Source of the DNA: Microbulbifer mangrovi
GTDB taxonomy: Bacteria > Pseudomonadota > Gammaproteobacteria > Pseudomonadales > Cellvibrionaceae
Length of the DNA stretch: 49,216 bases
Direction of reading: 5' to 3'
Assembly (NCBI RefSeq): GCF_002009015.1
Contig: NZ_LZDE01000331.1
Location: 1 to 49,216, forward strand
Below the pieces are notes generated by a model. The model saw only the letters and a list, made by a program, of their open reading frames with translations, did no database searches and had not been told where the DNA came from. Position 1 is the stretch's first letter, and every line of letters starts with the position of its first letter. Made by a program: the position numbers and the translations under genes. Positions 7,905-15,979 of this stretch are shown piece by piece.

Positions 7905-9260
7905 ATGGCATTACGGAAGATTGCACACTACTTTAACCGCAACGCGGCACACAAATCGGCATCCGATTTTTTCGGCCTGCGCTGGCAAGCCCTCGCCTCT
8001 GTCGTGGTTCTGGCCGCGGTAATCAGTGGCTGCAAAAACCAGCAGACACAACAGCAGCCACCGGCACAACCGCAGCAGAAATCCCCGTCGAGCCCGTCCA
8101 GTTCGTCGCAATCCCAATCCCAGTCGCAATCATCCAGCTCATCGTCGAGCCAGTCGAAGTCCAGTCCTTCGACAGCCAGCAGTATGCCGTCACCCAGCTC
8201 GCCCAGCAGCAGCCGGAGCAGTCCGAGCATATCGACGTCGAGCAGTCCTTCACAGCCGAACACCTCCATGCCGAGTATCGAGTCTGGTGACCGCTCCAGC
8301 CAACAAGCATCCACCGCGTCCAACAGCGGCCCGGAATCCGAGCGGCGTTCGCGCTCGTCCAGCAGCAGCGCACAGGACCCCAGCGCCAGCGGCAATCCGT
8401 CGACCCCGGTATACAGCGATTCCGACCAGCGCCCGGAAGATTCCCGCATGCCACCGGATCCATCATCCAATAGCGAGGGCGAGCCACCAGATGAAATCGA
8501 CTTCTCGGAGGAGGAAAAGACCGCGAGCGCCTCTTCGTCCAGCAGCTCTTCCTCTAGCAGCTCTTCGTCCAGTAGTGCCTCTTCGAGCAGCAGTGCCAGC
8601 GCTTCGGCGAGTGCTTCCAGCAGTGCACCAAGTAGCGCATCCAGCAGTTCACCGTCGAGCAGTTCTCCTGCCGGGGCCCAGGGCGGCGGAGGTCAGAGCG
8701 GGGGGCAACAGAGTACCGCGCAAGCCAGTACTGCCGCCGGTGGCCAGCCGGGCGGGGGCAATCAGGCGCCCAACGAAGCCCCGATGGGCTCTGCCGAGCG
8801 TGTTGCCGAGCTTGAGGGCCAGTTCGAATCCACCATGGCCAGTTATGACGGCATGATCCTGCGCGAGCGGGATTACGTCCGTAATCGCCCTGCTTCGCCG
8901 GAAGAGGAAGCAGCGGCGGAAGACGAGGTCCCCGCGGGTGAATCTCTGGAGGACCTGATCAAAACCGCCGAAGAAGAGTTCGGTGGTGCCCCACCCGCTG
9001 GCAGCGGTGAGGAAGGCAGCGGGCCAGAACAGAATAACTCCAGCGGCCAGGCGACCGGCCCCGGGCTGCCTACCAAGGGACGCAAGGGAGAGTACAACCA
9101 CACCGGATCATCCGCAGTGGTTCCCGCAGATATCCCCAGTGGCGATGACGATGATGTGGTCGCCCGGCAGATTCGCGAAGCTGCCATGCGCGAGTCCGAT
9201 CCCGAATTACAGGAGCGACTCTGGGAAGAGTACCGGAAATATAAAAAATCACAGAAATGA
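7905..9260 (+). CDS. Serine-rich lipoprotein with conserved acidic C-terminus
   Basis: A 451-residue predicted lipoprotein: hydrophobic segment VVVLAAVISGC with lipidated Cys43 after a rather long n-region. Residues about 45-260 are extreme low complexity (runs of Ser, Ser-Gln, Ser-Pro, Ala-Ser), then Gly/Gln-rich sequence to about 290. The rest is more ordinary: a helix (RVAELEGQFESTMASYDGM), then a charged C-terminal helix (VARQIREAAMRESDPELQER and WEEYRKYK). The Ser-rich part is probably a flexible linker reaching from the membrane, and the C-terminal helix the functional part; both are inferences. The start at 7905 has AGGAG seven bases upstream; an in-frame ATG at 7752 would give an implausible 51-residue extension. 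The next gene follows after 30 bases. Confidence 0.75.
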   Translation: MALRKIAHYFNRNAAHKSASDFFGLRWQALASVVVLAAVISGCKNQQTQQQPPAQPQQKSPSSPSSSSQSQSQSQSSSSSSSQSKSSPSTASSMPSPSSPSSSRSSPSISTSSSPSQPNTSMPSIESGDRSSQQASTASNSGPESERRSRSSSSSAQDPSASGNPSTPVYSDSDQRPEDSRMPPDPSSNSEGEPPDEIDFSEEEKTASASSSSSSSSSSSSSSSASSSSSASASASASSSAPSSASSSSPSSSSPAGAQGGGGQSGGQQSTAQASTAAGGQPGGGNQAPNEAPMGSAERVAELEGQFESTMASYDGMILRERDYVRNRPASPEEEAAAEDEVPAGESLEDLIKTAEEEFGGAPPAGSGEEGSGPEQNNSSGQATGPGLPTKGRKGEYNHTGSSAVVPADIPSGDDDDVVARQIREAAMRESDPELQERLWEEYRKYKKSQK

Positions 9261-9290
9261 AGATGAGTATTCATCAGGGAGAGTAGTGAT

Positions 9291-10487
9291 ATGTTTTTCT
9301 CGCACACACGCACAACCCTGTGCAGCCTGGCACTGAGTTTACTGGTGCTTGCCGGCTGTACCACAACCGAGGTCCGCACTACCGCCTACACCCCGCTGAC
9401 GGTAGAGGACGCGGCGATCGCGGAAAATCGCCTGCTGGATGTGGGCATCGTGCAATTCAATGCGGGCCTCGAACAGGACGAGGAGCCCGAAGAAGACGAG
9501 CTGGTATTCCCGGAATTGCGCCGCGCAGAATCCCGCTATATCGCGGTTACACTGGCGGACGCACTTCAATCCAGCCAAGGCTGGGGCGCTGTCCGGGTAA
9601 TCCCCAGTGAACGCACCAATATTGACGTGACCGTGACCGGAACCATTGTTCAGTCCGACGGCGAGACGCTGACCGTGGAAGTCACCGTCACCGACTCCCG
9701 CGGCCAGTTATGGTTTACCAGGGAATACACCGAGCAGGCTTCCCACTATGCGTACGACCGCAAGCATCCCACCGAAGGAGACGCTTTCCAGGGAATCTAT
9801 AACCGGGTTTCCAACGACATGCTCACATACCGACAAGGCCTGTCGAGTGAATACATCGCAGAGCTGCGCACCATTTCCGAAATCAAATTTGCGCGTAGTT
9901 TCTCTCCCGGTGCCTTCGATCGGTATCTGGTGCAGGACGATCAGGGGTTATACCAGCTCACCGCCCTGCCCGCCGCCAACGATCCGATGCTGATGCGGGT
10001 ACGCCAGATTCGCGAGCGCGATTACCTGTTCGTGGATACCCTCCAGGGCTACTACGACACCTTCGTCAAAACCATGGAAACGCCCTATCAGGAGTGGCGC
10101 GCCATGAGCTATGAAGAGGTGAAACAGATGCGCGAGCTGAAGCGCAAAGCGCGTAATAACACCATCATGGGAGTCGCAGCCATTGTCGGCGGTATCGCTG
10201 CCGCTGGCGCCGGCGGCGGTGCCGCCCGCCAGGCGGGTAATGTGGCAGTGGCCGGCGGCGGCTATCTTGTAAAAAGCGGTTTTGATCGACGCTCCGAAGC
10301 CAAGATGCATATCGAGGCACTGCAAGAACTGGGGGATTCCATGGAGGCGGAAGTGGAGCCCCGGATCGTGGAACTGGAAGACCGCACCGTAACCCTGTCG
10401 GGATCGGTGGAAAACCAGTACCGCCAGTGGCGCGAACTACTCAAGGAAATTTACGAGGTAGAAACCGGTGGCATGAGTGACATCTGA
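9291..10487 (+). CDS. Lipoprotein with glycine-zipper hydrophobic segment, envelope cluster
   Basis: A 398-residue lipoprotein (LLVLAGC, Cys23). The N-terminal domain (about 40-175) has a fold-like pattern of alternating strands: VGIVQFNAGL, SRYIAVTLADAL, WGAVRVIP, IDVTVTGTIVQSDGE, TLTVEVTVTDSRG. This resembles outer-membrane lipoprotein domains that bind partners (GNA1162/CsgG-like in style, not shown). Around 285-335 there is a Gly/Ala-rich hydrophobic stretch (IMGVAAIVGGIAAAGAGGG), which could insert in a membrane. The C-terminus is a helix with acidic character. It starts with ATG after GGGAGAG. The product is not recognised by name; its position between two cluster members suggests a structural envelope role. 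Confidence 0.78.
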   Translation: MFFSHTRTTLCSLALSLLVLAGCTTTEVRTTAYTPLTVEDAAIAENRLLDVGIVQFNAGLEQDEEPEEDELVFPELRRAESRYIAVTLADALQSSQGWGAVRVIPSERTNIDVTVTGTIVQSDGETLTVEVTVTDSRGQLWFTREYTEQASHYAYDRKHPTEGDAFQGIYNRVSNDMLTYRQGLSSEYIAELRTISEIKFARSFSPGAFDRYLVQDDQGLYQLTALPAANDPMLMRVRQIRERDYLFVDTLQGYYDTFVKTMETPYQEWRAMSYEEVKQMRELKRKARNNTIMGVAAIVGGIAAAGAGGGAARQAGNVAVAGGGYLVKSGFDRRSEAKMHIEALQELGDSMEAEVEPRIVELEDRTVTLSGSVENQYRQWRELLKEIYEVETGGMSDI

Positions 10488-10582
10488 GTCGCCGGCCAGC
10501 CAGTAACTTGTCCGACCGGCCTGCGGGAGCCAGACACTGCGGGTCGGCGAGCGAAAATAACAGCGAATATAGCGGGAATACT

Positions 10583-12154
10583 ATGCAACACCGCGATCCA
10601 TCATCGGACGATCAGTCATTCATTCAGCCCGCCGATTTTTCATTCGGTGGCGAATCCTCAAACGGCGACGCCGTCAAAGCCGGCCCGCACCCGAATACAA
10701 CAGCAGAAAAAAAAACCGGCAATGGAAAACTGGTTCCGGTCCTGCTGGGCAGCGGTATGCTCGCCGCCCTGGTGGGCGTATTCTGGGTGTTGCCGCAAGT
10801 CGTTGAAAAGCCGACGGTAGCCAGGGTCGCCAGCCCGGTACAGCAGGAGCGTGCATCGAAAACCGCGGTACCAAAGGTCACAGAATCCCCGTATACCGAA
10901 GCGGAGATCACCGCACAGCGCCGGGAAGTGCAGCAAGTTCTTCAGGAAATATTGCAACTGCAAGAGGAATTGCTGGAACGGAAAGTGGAGACCTGGGCTG
11001 CGGAAGAATACTTTGCCGCACGCACCCTGGCCGAAGAAGCGGACGGTATCTATCGTCAGCGAAAATTCATGCAGGCACTGGAGCAGTATCGGCAGGCCCT
11101 GGCCGGGATGCAGCAGCTTCGAGACAGTATTCCCCAGCGAATTGAGCAACATCTCGCGGAAGGGAACAATGCCCTCGATAGCGGAGATGCCGAAGCGGCA
11201 AACAAGGCTTTTGATCTGGTACTCACCATATCCGAAGAACATCCACGCGGGCTAAAGGGAAAGGCGCGTGCCGAGCTGTTACCTGAAGTGTGGCCACACT
11301 TTACCGCGGGTAAGGAAGCTTTCGGGGAAAACGTCCTGGATACAGCAAAGACCGAACTGGAAAAAGCCCTGGAGCTGGATGGAGACACGACACCCGCCAA
11401 AACTTTACTGCCGGAAGTGAATGCCGCAATTCTGGAACGAGACTACAGCGAGGCGATGTCGGCAGGGTATGCGGCCATTGCCAAAGATGACTTTGACAAG
11501 GCCAAGTCATTCTTCGTAACGGCGCGAAAACTCAAGCCGAATGCGTCCGACCCTGGTGTGGGCATTGCACAGGCAGAGAACGGTATCGCGCAGGCCCGCA
11601 TCGATCGTTTGTTCGCAAGTGCCGGCGATAGCGAACGACAGGAACAGTGGCACAAGGCTGTAGAAAAATACGCAAAACTGGTTGCGGAAGACAGCAGTCT
11701 GGTAGAGGCCATCACTGGCAAGGCGCGCTCACAGGCGCGCGCCAAACTGGATGATCAGCTGCAGGAATTACTCGGTGACCCACTACTCCTTGGTCAAAGC
11801 AAGCGCAATCAGTATGCCCGCAAGGTGCTCGCAGAAGCGCGCGCGTTAAACACCAGCACACCTAGGTTACAGGGGCAGATAGAACAGCTGGAAACCGCAC
11901 TCACCAAATCCCTGATTCCGATCACTGTATTGTTACAGTCGGATGCCAGTACCCATGTCACCATTTATCATGTGGGCAAACTAGGGAACTTTTCCGAGCG
12001 TGAGATCGCGCTAAAGCCCGGGCGCTACACCGCAGTCGGCACCCGCCACGGGTACCGCGATGTGCGCCAGGAGTTTATTGTCGACCCATCTGCCGAATCG
12101 CCAGTGGTTACCATCGAGTGCGCAGAGAAAATTAACAGCGCCAATAAATCCTGA
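10583..12154 (+). CDS. Single-pass membrane protein with periplasmic TPR-like repeats
   Basis: A 523-residue protein: cytoplasmic N-terminus of about 49 residues, one transmembrane helix (LVPVLLGSGMLAALVGVFWV, about 50-72), a coiled-coil-like helix (about 105-160), then TPR-like helical repeats (FMQALEQYRQALAGMQQL, EGNNALDSGDAEAANKAFDL, AAIAKDDFDKAKSFFVTARK). The C-terminal 75 residues are beta-rich (IPITVLLQSDASTHVTIYHV, then KPGRYTAVGTRHGYRDVRQE) and look like a PEGA-type beta domain. The start at 10583 is preferred to a TTG at 10508 since GGGA lies just upstream. Its design (membrane anchor, TPR, PEGA-like end) parallels the next gene. A scaffold role in an envelope complex is inferred. 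Confidence 0.78.
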   Translation: MQHRDPSSDDQSFIQPADFSFGGESSNGDAVKAGPHPNTTAEKKTGNGKLVPVLLGSGMLAALVGVFWVLPQVVEKPTVARVASPVQQERASKTAVPKVTESPYTEAEITAQRREVQQVLQEILQLQEELLERKVETWAAEEYFAARTLAEEADGIYRQRKFMQALEQYRQALAGMQQLRDSIPQRIEQHLAEGNNALDSGDAEAANKAFDLVLTISEEHPRGLKGKARAELLPEVWPHFTAGKEAFGENVLDTAKTELEKALELDGDTTPAKTLLPEVNAAILERDYSEAMSAGYAAIAKDDFDKAKSFFVTARKLKPNASDPGVGIAQAENGIAQARIDRLFASAGDSERQEQWHKAVEKYAKLVAEDSSLVEAITGKARSQARAKLDDQLQELLGDPLLLGQSKRNQYARKVLAEARALNTSTPRLQGQIEQLETALTKSLIPITVLLQSDASTHVTIYHVGKLGNFSEREIALKPGRYTAVGTRHGYRDVRQEFIVDPSAESPVVTIECAEKINSANKS

Positions 12155-12540
12155 AACCTGAAACCCTTTTTCCGCGGGCAGATCAAAAGCTGTAGGACAT
12201 TGAAGTCACCCAGATTTTGACGTAACTGCCCGCGGGCCCTCTCAGAATTTCTGACTGCCCGCCCATTTCCTGAAGCTAAATACCGCGCCAATAGAGGCCC
12301 TGAGCGATCGCCCTGGGGATGGACGAAATTGTCGTCCTGGTGTCGGCAAAACAGGAAAACGCACGCCAAAAACGCCGGACCACAGCCTGCAACCCTCAGA
12401 GCGGACTAAGCTGAAATGCGCGGCTTTGTCTCTGGTAGCAAGCCCGGTGCCGAAAGGAGATTGGCATCAAGACCGCGATCCGGAAGGCAATCAAGCAGCG
12501 TCGTTAAAATCAATAAGTACGCAGTAACAGGAAATCATAA
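12155..12540 (+). promoter_or_regulatory. 386-base gap inside the cluster with an inverted repeat
   Basis: The longest break inside the 13-gene cluster. CCGCGGGCAG at 12172-12181 is matched exactly by CTGCCCGCGG at 12226-12235, with 44 bases between. No gene is seen. It may hold a terminator or attenuator for the upstream block or an internal promoter for the block that begins at 12541; no convincing -35/-10 pair was identified. Confidence 0.4.
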
Positions 12541-14631
12541 ATGACAGCCAAGGAAGCGGTACCCGTTCGTGATAGCGAACCGGAGAATGAAGATGTATCG
12601 GTCATCCAGCCGATCGGATTCACCCCGGCCCCGGTTTCCTCCGGCGGCAAGAAACTACTGCTTTCTCCCAAGGCCATCACCATCGCCGTCTGCTTGCTAG
12701 TCGGTGCTTTGATGCTGGTTTATCTACTGGTGGCCCGATCCCTGATTTTCGAAACGCAACCCGCAGATGCGGATGTATCCGTCAGCGGCCTGGCCCTCCC
12801 CCTTGGCGACGGCCACCTGGTACTACCCGGGCATTACAACTACACCATCAGCGCAACCGGTTATATCCCGCAGAGCGGAAAGGTGGAAGTCAGCAGTGAC
12901 AGCAATAGCCGACACGCGGTCAATCTCGAACGCCTACCAGGCCACCTGCAGGTAGTTACCGATCCCCAGGTGCCTGTGCGGGTACTCGTGAATGGAACCG
13001 AAGTCACCAGTAGTGGCGGTCTCGCCGAGTCCATACCGGCGGGTCGCAAGCGCATCACTATCCTCACCGATCGCTACCTGCCATTCAGCAAGGAAATCGA
13101 AATCGAGGGACTGGATAATACCCAGACGCTCACTGCCAAGTTGCGCCCTGCCTGGGCAAACGTACACATCACCAGTAATCCGGCAGGCGCGACGGTGAGT
13201 GTCGAAGGAAAAATTCTGGGTACCACCCCGCTTACTGCAGAACTGGTGCAGGGAGATCGGCTGGTAGATATTTCGCTGCCGCAATACAAAAGCGCGCAGG
13301 TACCAGTGCCGGTAACCGCGGGGGTCGACCAGACACTGGAGACCGTGGACCTGAACGCTGCCGACGGCACCGTGCGTGTGGTGAGCACCCCCCCCGGAGC
13401 CAGTGTTACTGTCAACGGCGAGTACCGTGGCCAAACCCCCATGGATCTCGAACTGGCATCCAACAGTCGCCACGAATTGCGCTTTTTTCTGGACGGTTAC
13501 AGTACAGTGGAGCGCAGCGTGGATGTGCGCGCTGGAGACCTGCGGGATATGAACGTGCAGCTCACTGCGGTATTCGGCAAGGTCTCCATCTCCAGCAGTC
13601 CTGAGGATGCCCAGGTATTCATCGATGGCAAACTCGCCGGCAGAGCCGGCCAGACCTTCACCCTGCCGACCCGCAGCCACACGATTACGGTACGCAAATC
13701 CGGCTACGAGGATTACCAGACCACCATTGTGCCCTCGAGCAAACTCAAGCAGACAGTGCGCGCGGTGTTACTGACGGGTGAACAGGCGCGCTGGAGCAAT
13801 GTCGCAGCGGAAATCACCCACGGCGCCGGCGGGAAGATGCTGCTAATGCGGCCAAATGCACAGTTCACAATGGGTTCCTCCCGTCGAGAGCAGGGCCGCC
13901 GCGCCAACGAGGTACTGCGCAAGATCGCTCTCACGCGCCCGTTTTATATCGGTGCTACCGAAGTGACCAATCGCGAGTTTCGCCGTTACAAACGCATGCA
14001 CAGCTCCAGCCATACCAACGGCATCAGTCTCGATAACGATAGCCTCCCGGTGGTAAACATCAGCTGGAATGATGCGGCACTCTTCTGCAATTGGCTCAGC
14101 GCACGCGACGGCCTCAAAGAGGTGTATCGCAGCGAGCGCGGCCGGGTGGTCGGATTCGATGCAAGCGCCAACGGCTACCGCATGCCTACCGAGGCGGAAT
14201 GGGCCTGGGCCGCCCGCTACGAACGCGGTGCGATGCGCAAATTCCCCTGGGGAGATTCTCTACCAGTGGGTAAAAACTCAGGTAACTACGCCGATAGCAG
14301 TGCCGGTCAGATTGTTCCCGCAGTACTACGCACTTACAACGACCGTTATGCCGCAACCGCGCCCGTAGGCAGCTTCGGTGCCAATCACATAGGTGTGTTT
14401 GACATGGGCGGCAACGTGTCCGAGTGGATTCACGATCTCTATACCATAGGCACGGGTCTCTCGCTGAAGCGGGAAGAAAACCCGGTGGGACCTCAGGACG
14501 GGGACTACCACGTGGTGCGAGGTTCCAGCTGGAAACACGCGGGACTTACCGAACTGCGGCTTTCCTACCGGGACTATGGCTCCGAGGCTCGTGACGACAT
14601 CGGGTTTCGTGTGGCGCGCTGGGTAAACTGA
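12541..14631 (+). CDS. Membrane-anchored PEGA-repeat protein with C-terminal SUMF1 (formylglycine-enzyme-like) domain
   Basis: A 696-residue protein: cytoplasmic N-terminus, one transmembrane helix (about 44-66), five PEGA-like beta repeats (about 67-132, 135-203, 205-273, 275-344, 346-412; clear examples TSNPAGATVSVEGKILGTTP and STPPGASVTVNGEYRGQTPM), then a SUMF1/FGE-sulfatase domain (about 430-696). SUMF1 signatures are FTMGSS, RPFYIGATEVTNREF, PVVNISWNDAALFCNWLS, YRMPTEAEWAWAARY, GVFDMGGNVSEW, VVRGSSW and DDIGFRVAR. The pair of Cys used by true formylglycine-generating enzymes near the C-terminus is absent (the only Cys in the domain is in the LFCNWL segment), so it is probably a binding or structural module. 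The ATG at 12541 has AGGA eight bases upstream. The PEGA stalk would place the SUMF1 domain in the periplasm. Confidence 0.88.
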   Translation: MTAKEAVPVRDSEPENEDVSVIQPIGFTPAPVSSGGKKLLLSPKAITIAVCLLVGALMLVYLLVARSLIFETQPADADVSVSGLALPLGDGHLVLPGHYNYTISATGYIPQSGKVEVSSDSNSRHAVNLERLPGHLQVVTDPQVPVRVLVNGTEVTSSGGLAESIPAGRKRITILTDRYLPFSKEIEIEGLDNTQTLTAKLRPAWANVHITSNPAGATVSVEGKILGTTPLTAELVQGDRLVDISLPQYKSAQVPVPVTAGVDQTLETVDLNAADGTVRVVSTPPGASVTVNGEYRGQTPMDLELASNSRHELRFFLDGYSTVERSVDVRAGDLRDMNVQLTAVFGKVSISSSPEDAQVFIDGKLAGRAGQTFTLPTRSHTITVRKSGYEDYQTTIVPSSKLKQTVRAVLLTGEQARWSNVAAEITHGAGGKMLLMRPNAQFTMGSSRREQGRRANEVLRKIALTRPFYIGATEVTNREFRRYKRMHSSSHTNGISLDNDSLPVVNISWNDAALFCNWLSARDGLKEVYRSERGRVVGFDASANGYRMPTEAEWAWAARYERGAMRKFPWGDSLPVGKNSGNYADSSAGQIVPAVLRTYNDRYAATAPVGSFGANHIGVFDMGGNVSEWIHDLYTIGTGLSLKREENPVGPQDGDYHVVRGSSWKHAGLTELRLSYRDYGSEARDDIGFRVARWVN

Positions 14632-14674
14632 GTAACTGCGAAAAAAGCGAAGGGATAATCATTGAGGCAGTGTT

Positions 14675-14998
14675 ATGTACACACAAGAAATCAGTGAAAA
14701 GGCGAATAAACCGGTGATAACGCTAATCCGTGCTGGTGCAATTGCATCCTTGGTACTGGCGGTCATGGCGGCGCCCGGCTTTGCACAGACCACAGAAACT
14801 GAAAGCTCCGCCGAGGCGGAGACATCACAACAAGCCGAACAACCGTCACAAGTAAAAAGTAACGCTGCGGTCAGTGAAAAATCGACACCGGCCAAGCCGA
14901 CCAAGATAAGGGCGCAGAGCGCACAGAGCGCGGATAACTACGAGGCGTCGGAAGAAATTTCAGAGGACCTTTCGGTCTCCTATCCAGTGGATATTTAA
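14675..14998 (+). CDS. Small secreted acidic protein of the envelope cluster
   Basis: A 107-residue protein with a signal peptide (AGAIASLVLAVMAAPGFA, cleavage about residue 37), leaving a mature part of about 70 residues rich in Ser, Ala, Glu and Gln. The C-terminal YEASEEISEDLSVSYPVDI is strongly acidic and less repetitive than the rest, so it may be the conserved binding segment. GAGG lies seven bases before the ATG. It sits 43 bases after the PEGA-SUMF1 gene and 104 before the proton-channel gene. No family is recognised. Confidence 0.65.
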   Translation: MYTQEISEKANKPVITLIRAGAIASLVLAVMAAPGFAQTTETESSAEAETSQQAEQPSQVKSNAAVSEKSTPAKPTKIRAQSAQSADNYEASEEISEDLSVSYPVDI

Positions 14999-15102
14999 CA
15001 GGTCACCACAGAACGCAAGCAACACGCGATTGAACGGACACAATCAGAGCACTACCCGGGCCCTTTGCCAAAGGAATGGCCCCACAAAAAACGGGAACAC
15101 CC

Positions 15103-15897
15103 ATGAAATTCAAGTCTTCAGATTTTGTATTCCAGCTGTTTGCCCTACTTGGGGCGATCATTCTGGTCCACGCAATTTATGTGGCCATCATCCGACCCAA
15201 CGCCGACGCGCTGATCGAAGAACAGATGGCCCGCGAAGAGGCCGGGGAGACCTACATCCAGCAGCGATCCATTTACATCGTGATGCGCGACTACGAACAG
15301 GAAGCCTGTTTCGTACTGATGCTGTGGGCCATGGCCATCATGGGCCTGAAGGCGCGACGCAGTATGCGCGAACGAAAGCTACTGGACCAGGCGCTGCTGA
15401 ATGTCAGCGAGGGCACCCCAATCCTGCCTGAGGATGCGCGGGATTTATCCCGCCCGATACAGGCGTTACCAGAGGAAGAGCGCAACTTCCTGCTTCCCCG
15501 TGCATTGCTCACTGCACTGCAACGCTTTGGATCGACCCGCAACGTGGCCGCCGTATCCAACTCGGTAAAAGAAGTGTGTGAAACGGAAGGTGATCGACTG
15601 GATTCTGAACTGGCCATGGTGCGCTATATCACCTGGGCGATTCCCTCGATCGGGTTTATCGGCACGGTGCGCGGTATCGGTGAAGCACTGGCGCAGGCGC
15701 ATCGCGCCGTGGAAGGCGATATCGCAGGGGTAACGGTAAGCCTGGGTGTGGCCTTCAACTCCACGTTTATCGCACTGGTGATCAGTATCGTAATCATGTT
15801 CTTCACCCACCAGCTACAGCTGATGCAGGAACGACTGGTACTGGACACACAGAATTATTGCGACAACAAATTATTGCGCTTCCTGAAAGTCAGCTGA
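15103..15897 (+). CDS. MotA/TolQ/ExbB-family proton channel protein
   Basis: A 264-residue inner-membrane protein. A first helix (FVFQLFALLGAIILVHAIYV, about 9-28), a second (ACFVLMLWAMAIMGL, about 66-82), a cytoplasmic stretch of about 100 residues, then the two characteristic helices: YITWAIPSIGFIGTVRGIGE (GTVRGI corresponds to the GTVWGI signature of TolQ/ExbB) and VTVSLGVAFNSTFIALVISI. In known families this subunit forms the ring around two TolR/ExbD/MotB helices and conducts protons. The start at 15103 is favoured over an ATG at 15076 because GGGA is correctly spaced. No normal ExbD/TolR gene follows; the two VWA proteins downstream are the likely partners. The family is clear, the energised process is unknown. 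Confidence 0.9.
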   Translation: MKFKSSDFVFQLFALLGAIILVHAIYVAIIRPNADALIEEQMAREEAGETYIQQRSIYIVMRDYEQEACFVLMLWAMAIMGLKARRSMRERKLLDQALLNVSEGTPILPEDARDLSRPIQALPEEERNFLLPRALLTALQRFGSTRNVAAVSNSVKEVCETEGDRLDSELAMVRYITWAIPSIGFIGTVRGIGEALAQAHRAVEGDIAGVTVSLGVAFNSTFIALVISIVIMFFTHQLQLMQERLVLDTQNYCDNKLLRFLKVS

Positions 15898-15979
15898 GTC
15901 TATCAGGCTCCCGACCAACCGGAATAATCAGCGGGCAGCCAGGGAAACGGCTACCCGAAAAGAGAAAACAGGAGCTCCC

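Noticed and set aside
8026..8856. 276-codon Arg/Pro/Ala-rich frame on the plus strand
   Set aside because: It is the +1 shift of the Ser-rich lipoprotein gene; its low complexity mirrors the repeated codons and it has no signal or start context.
12541..14631. Active formylglycine-generating enzyme for a sulfatase
   Set aside because: The C-terminal Cys pair is missing and no sulfatase gene is in the window.
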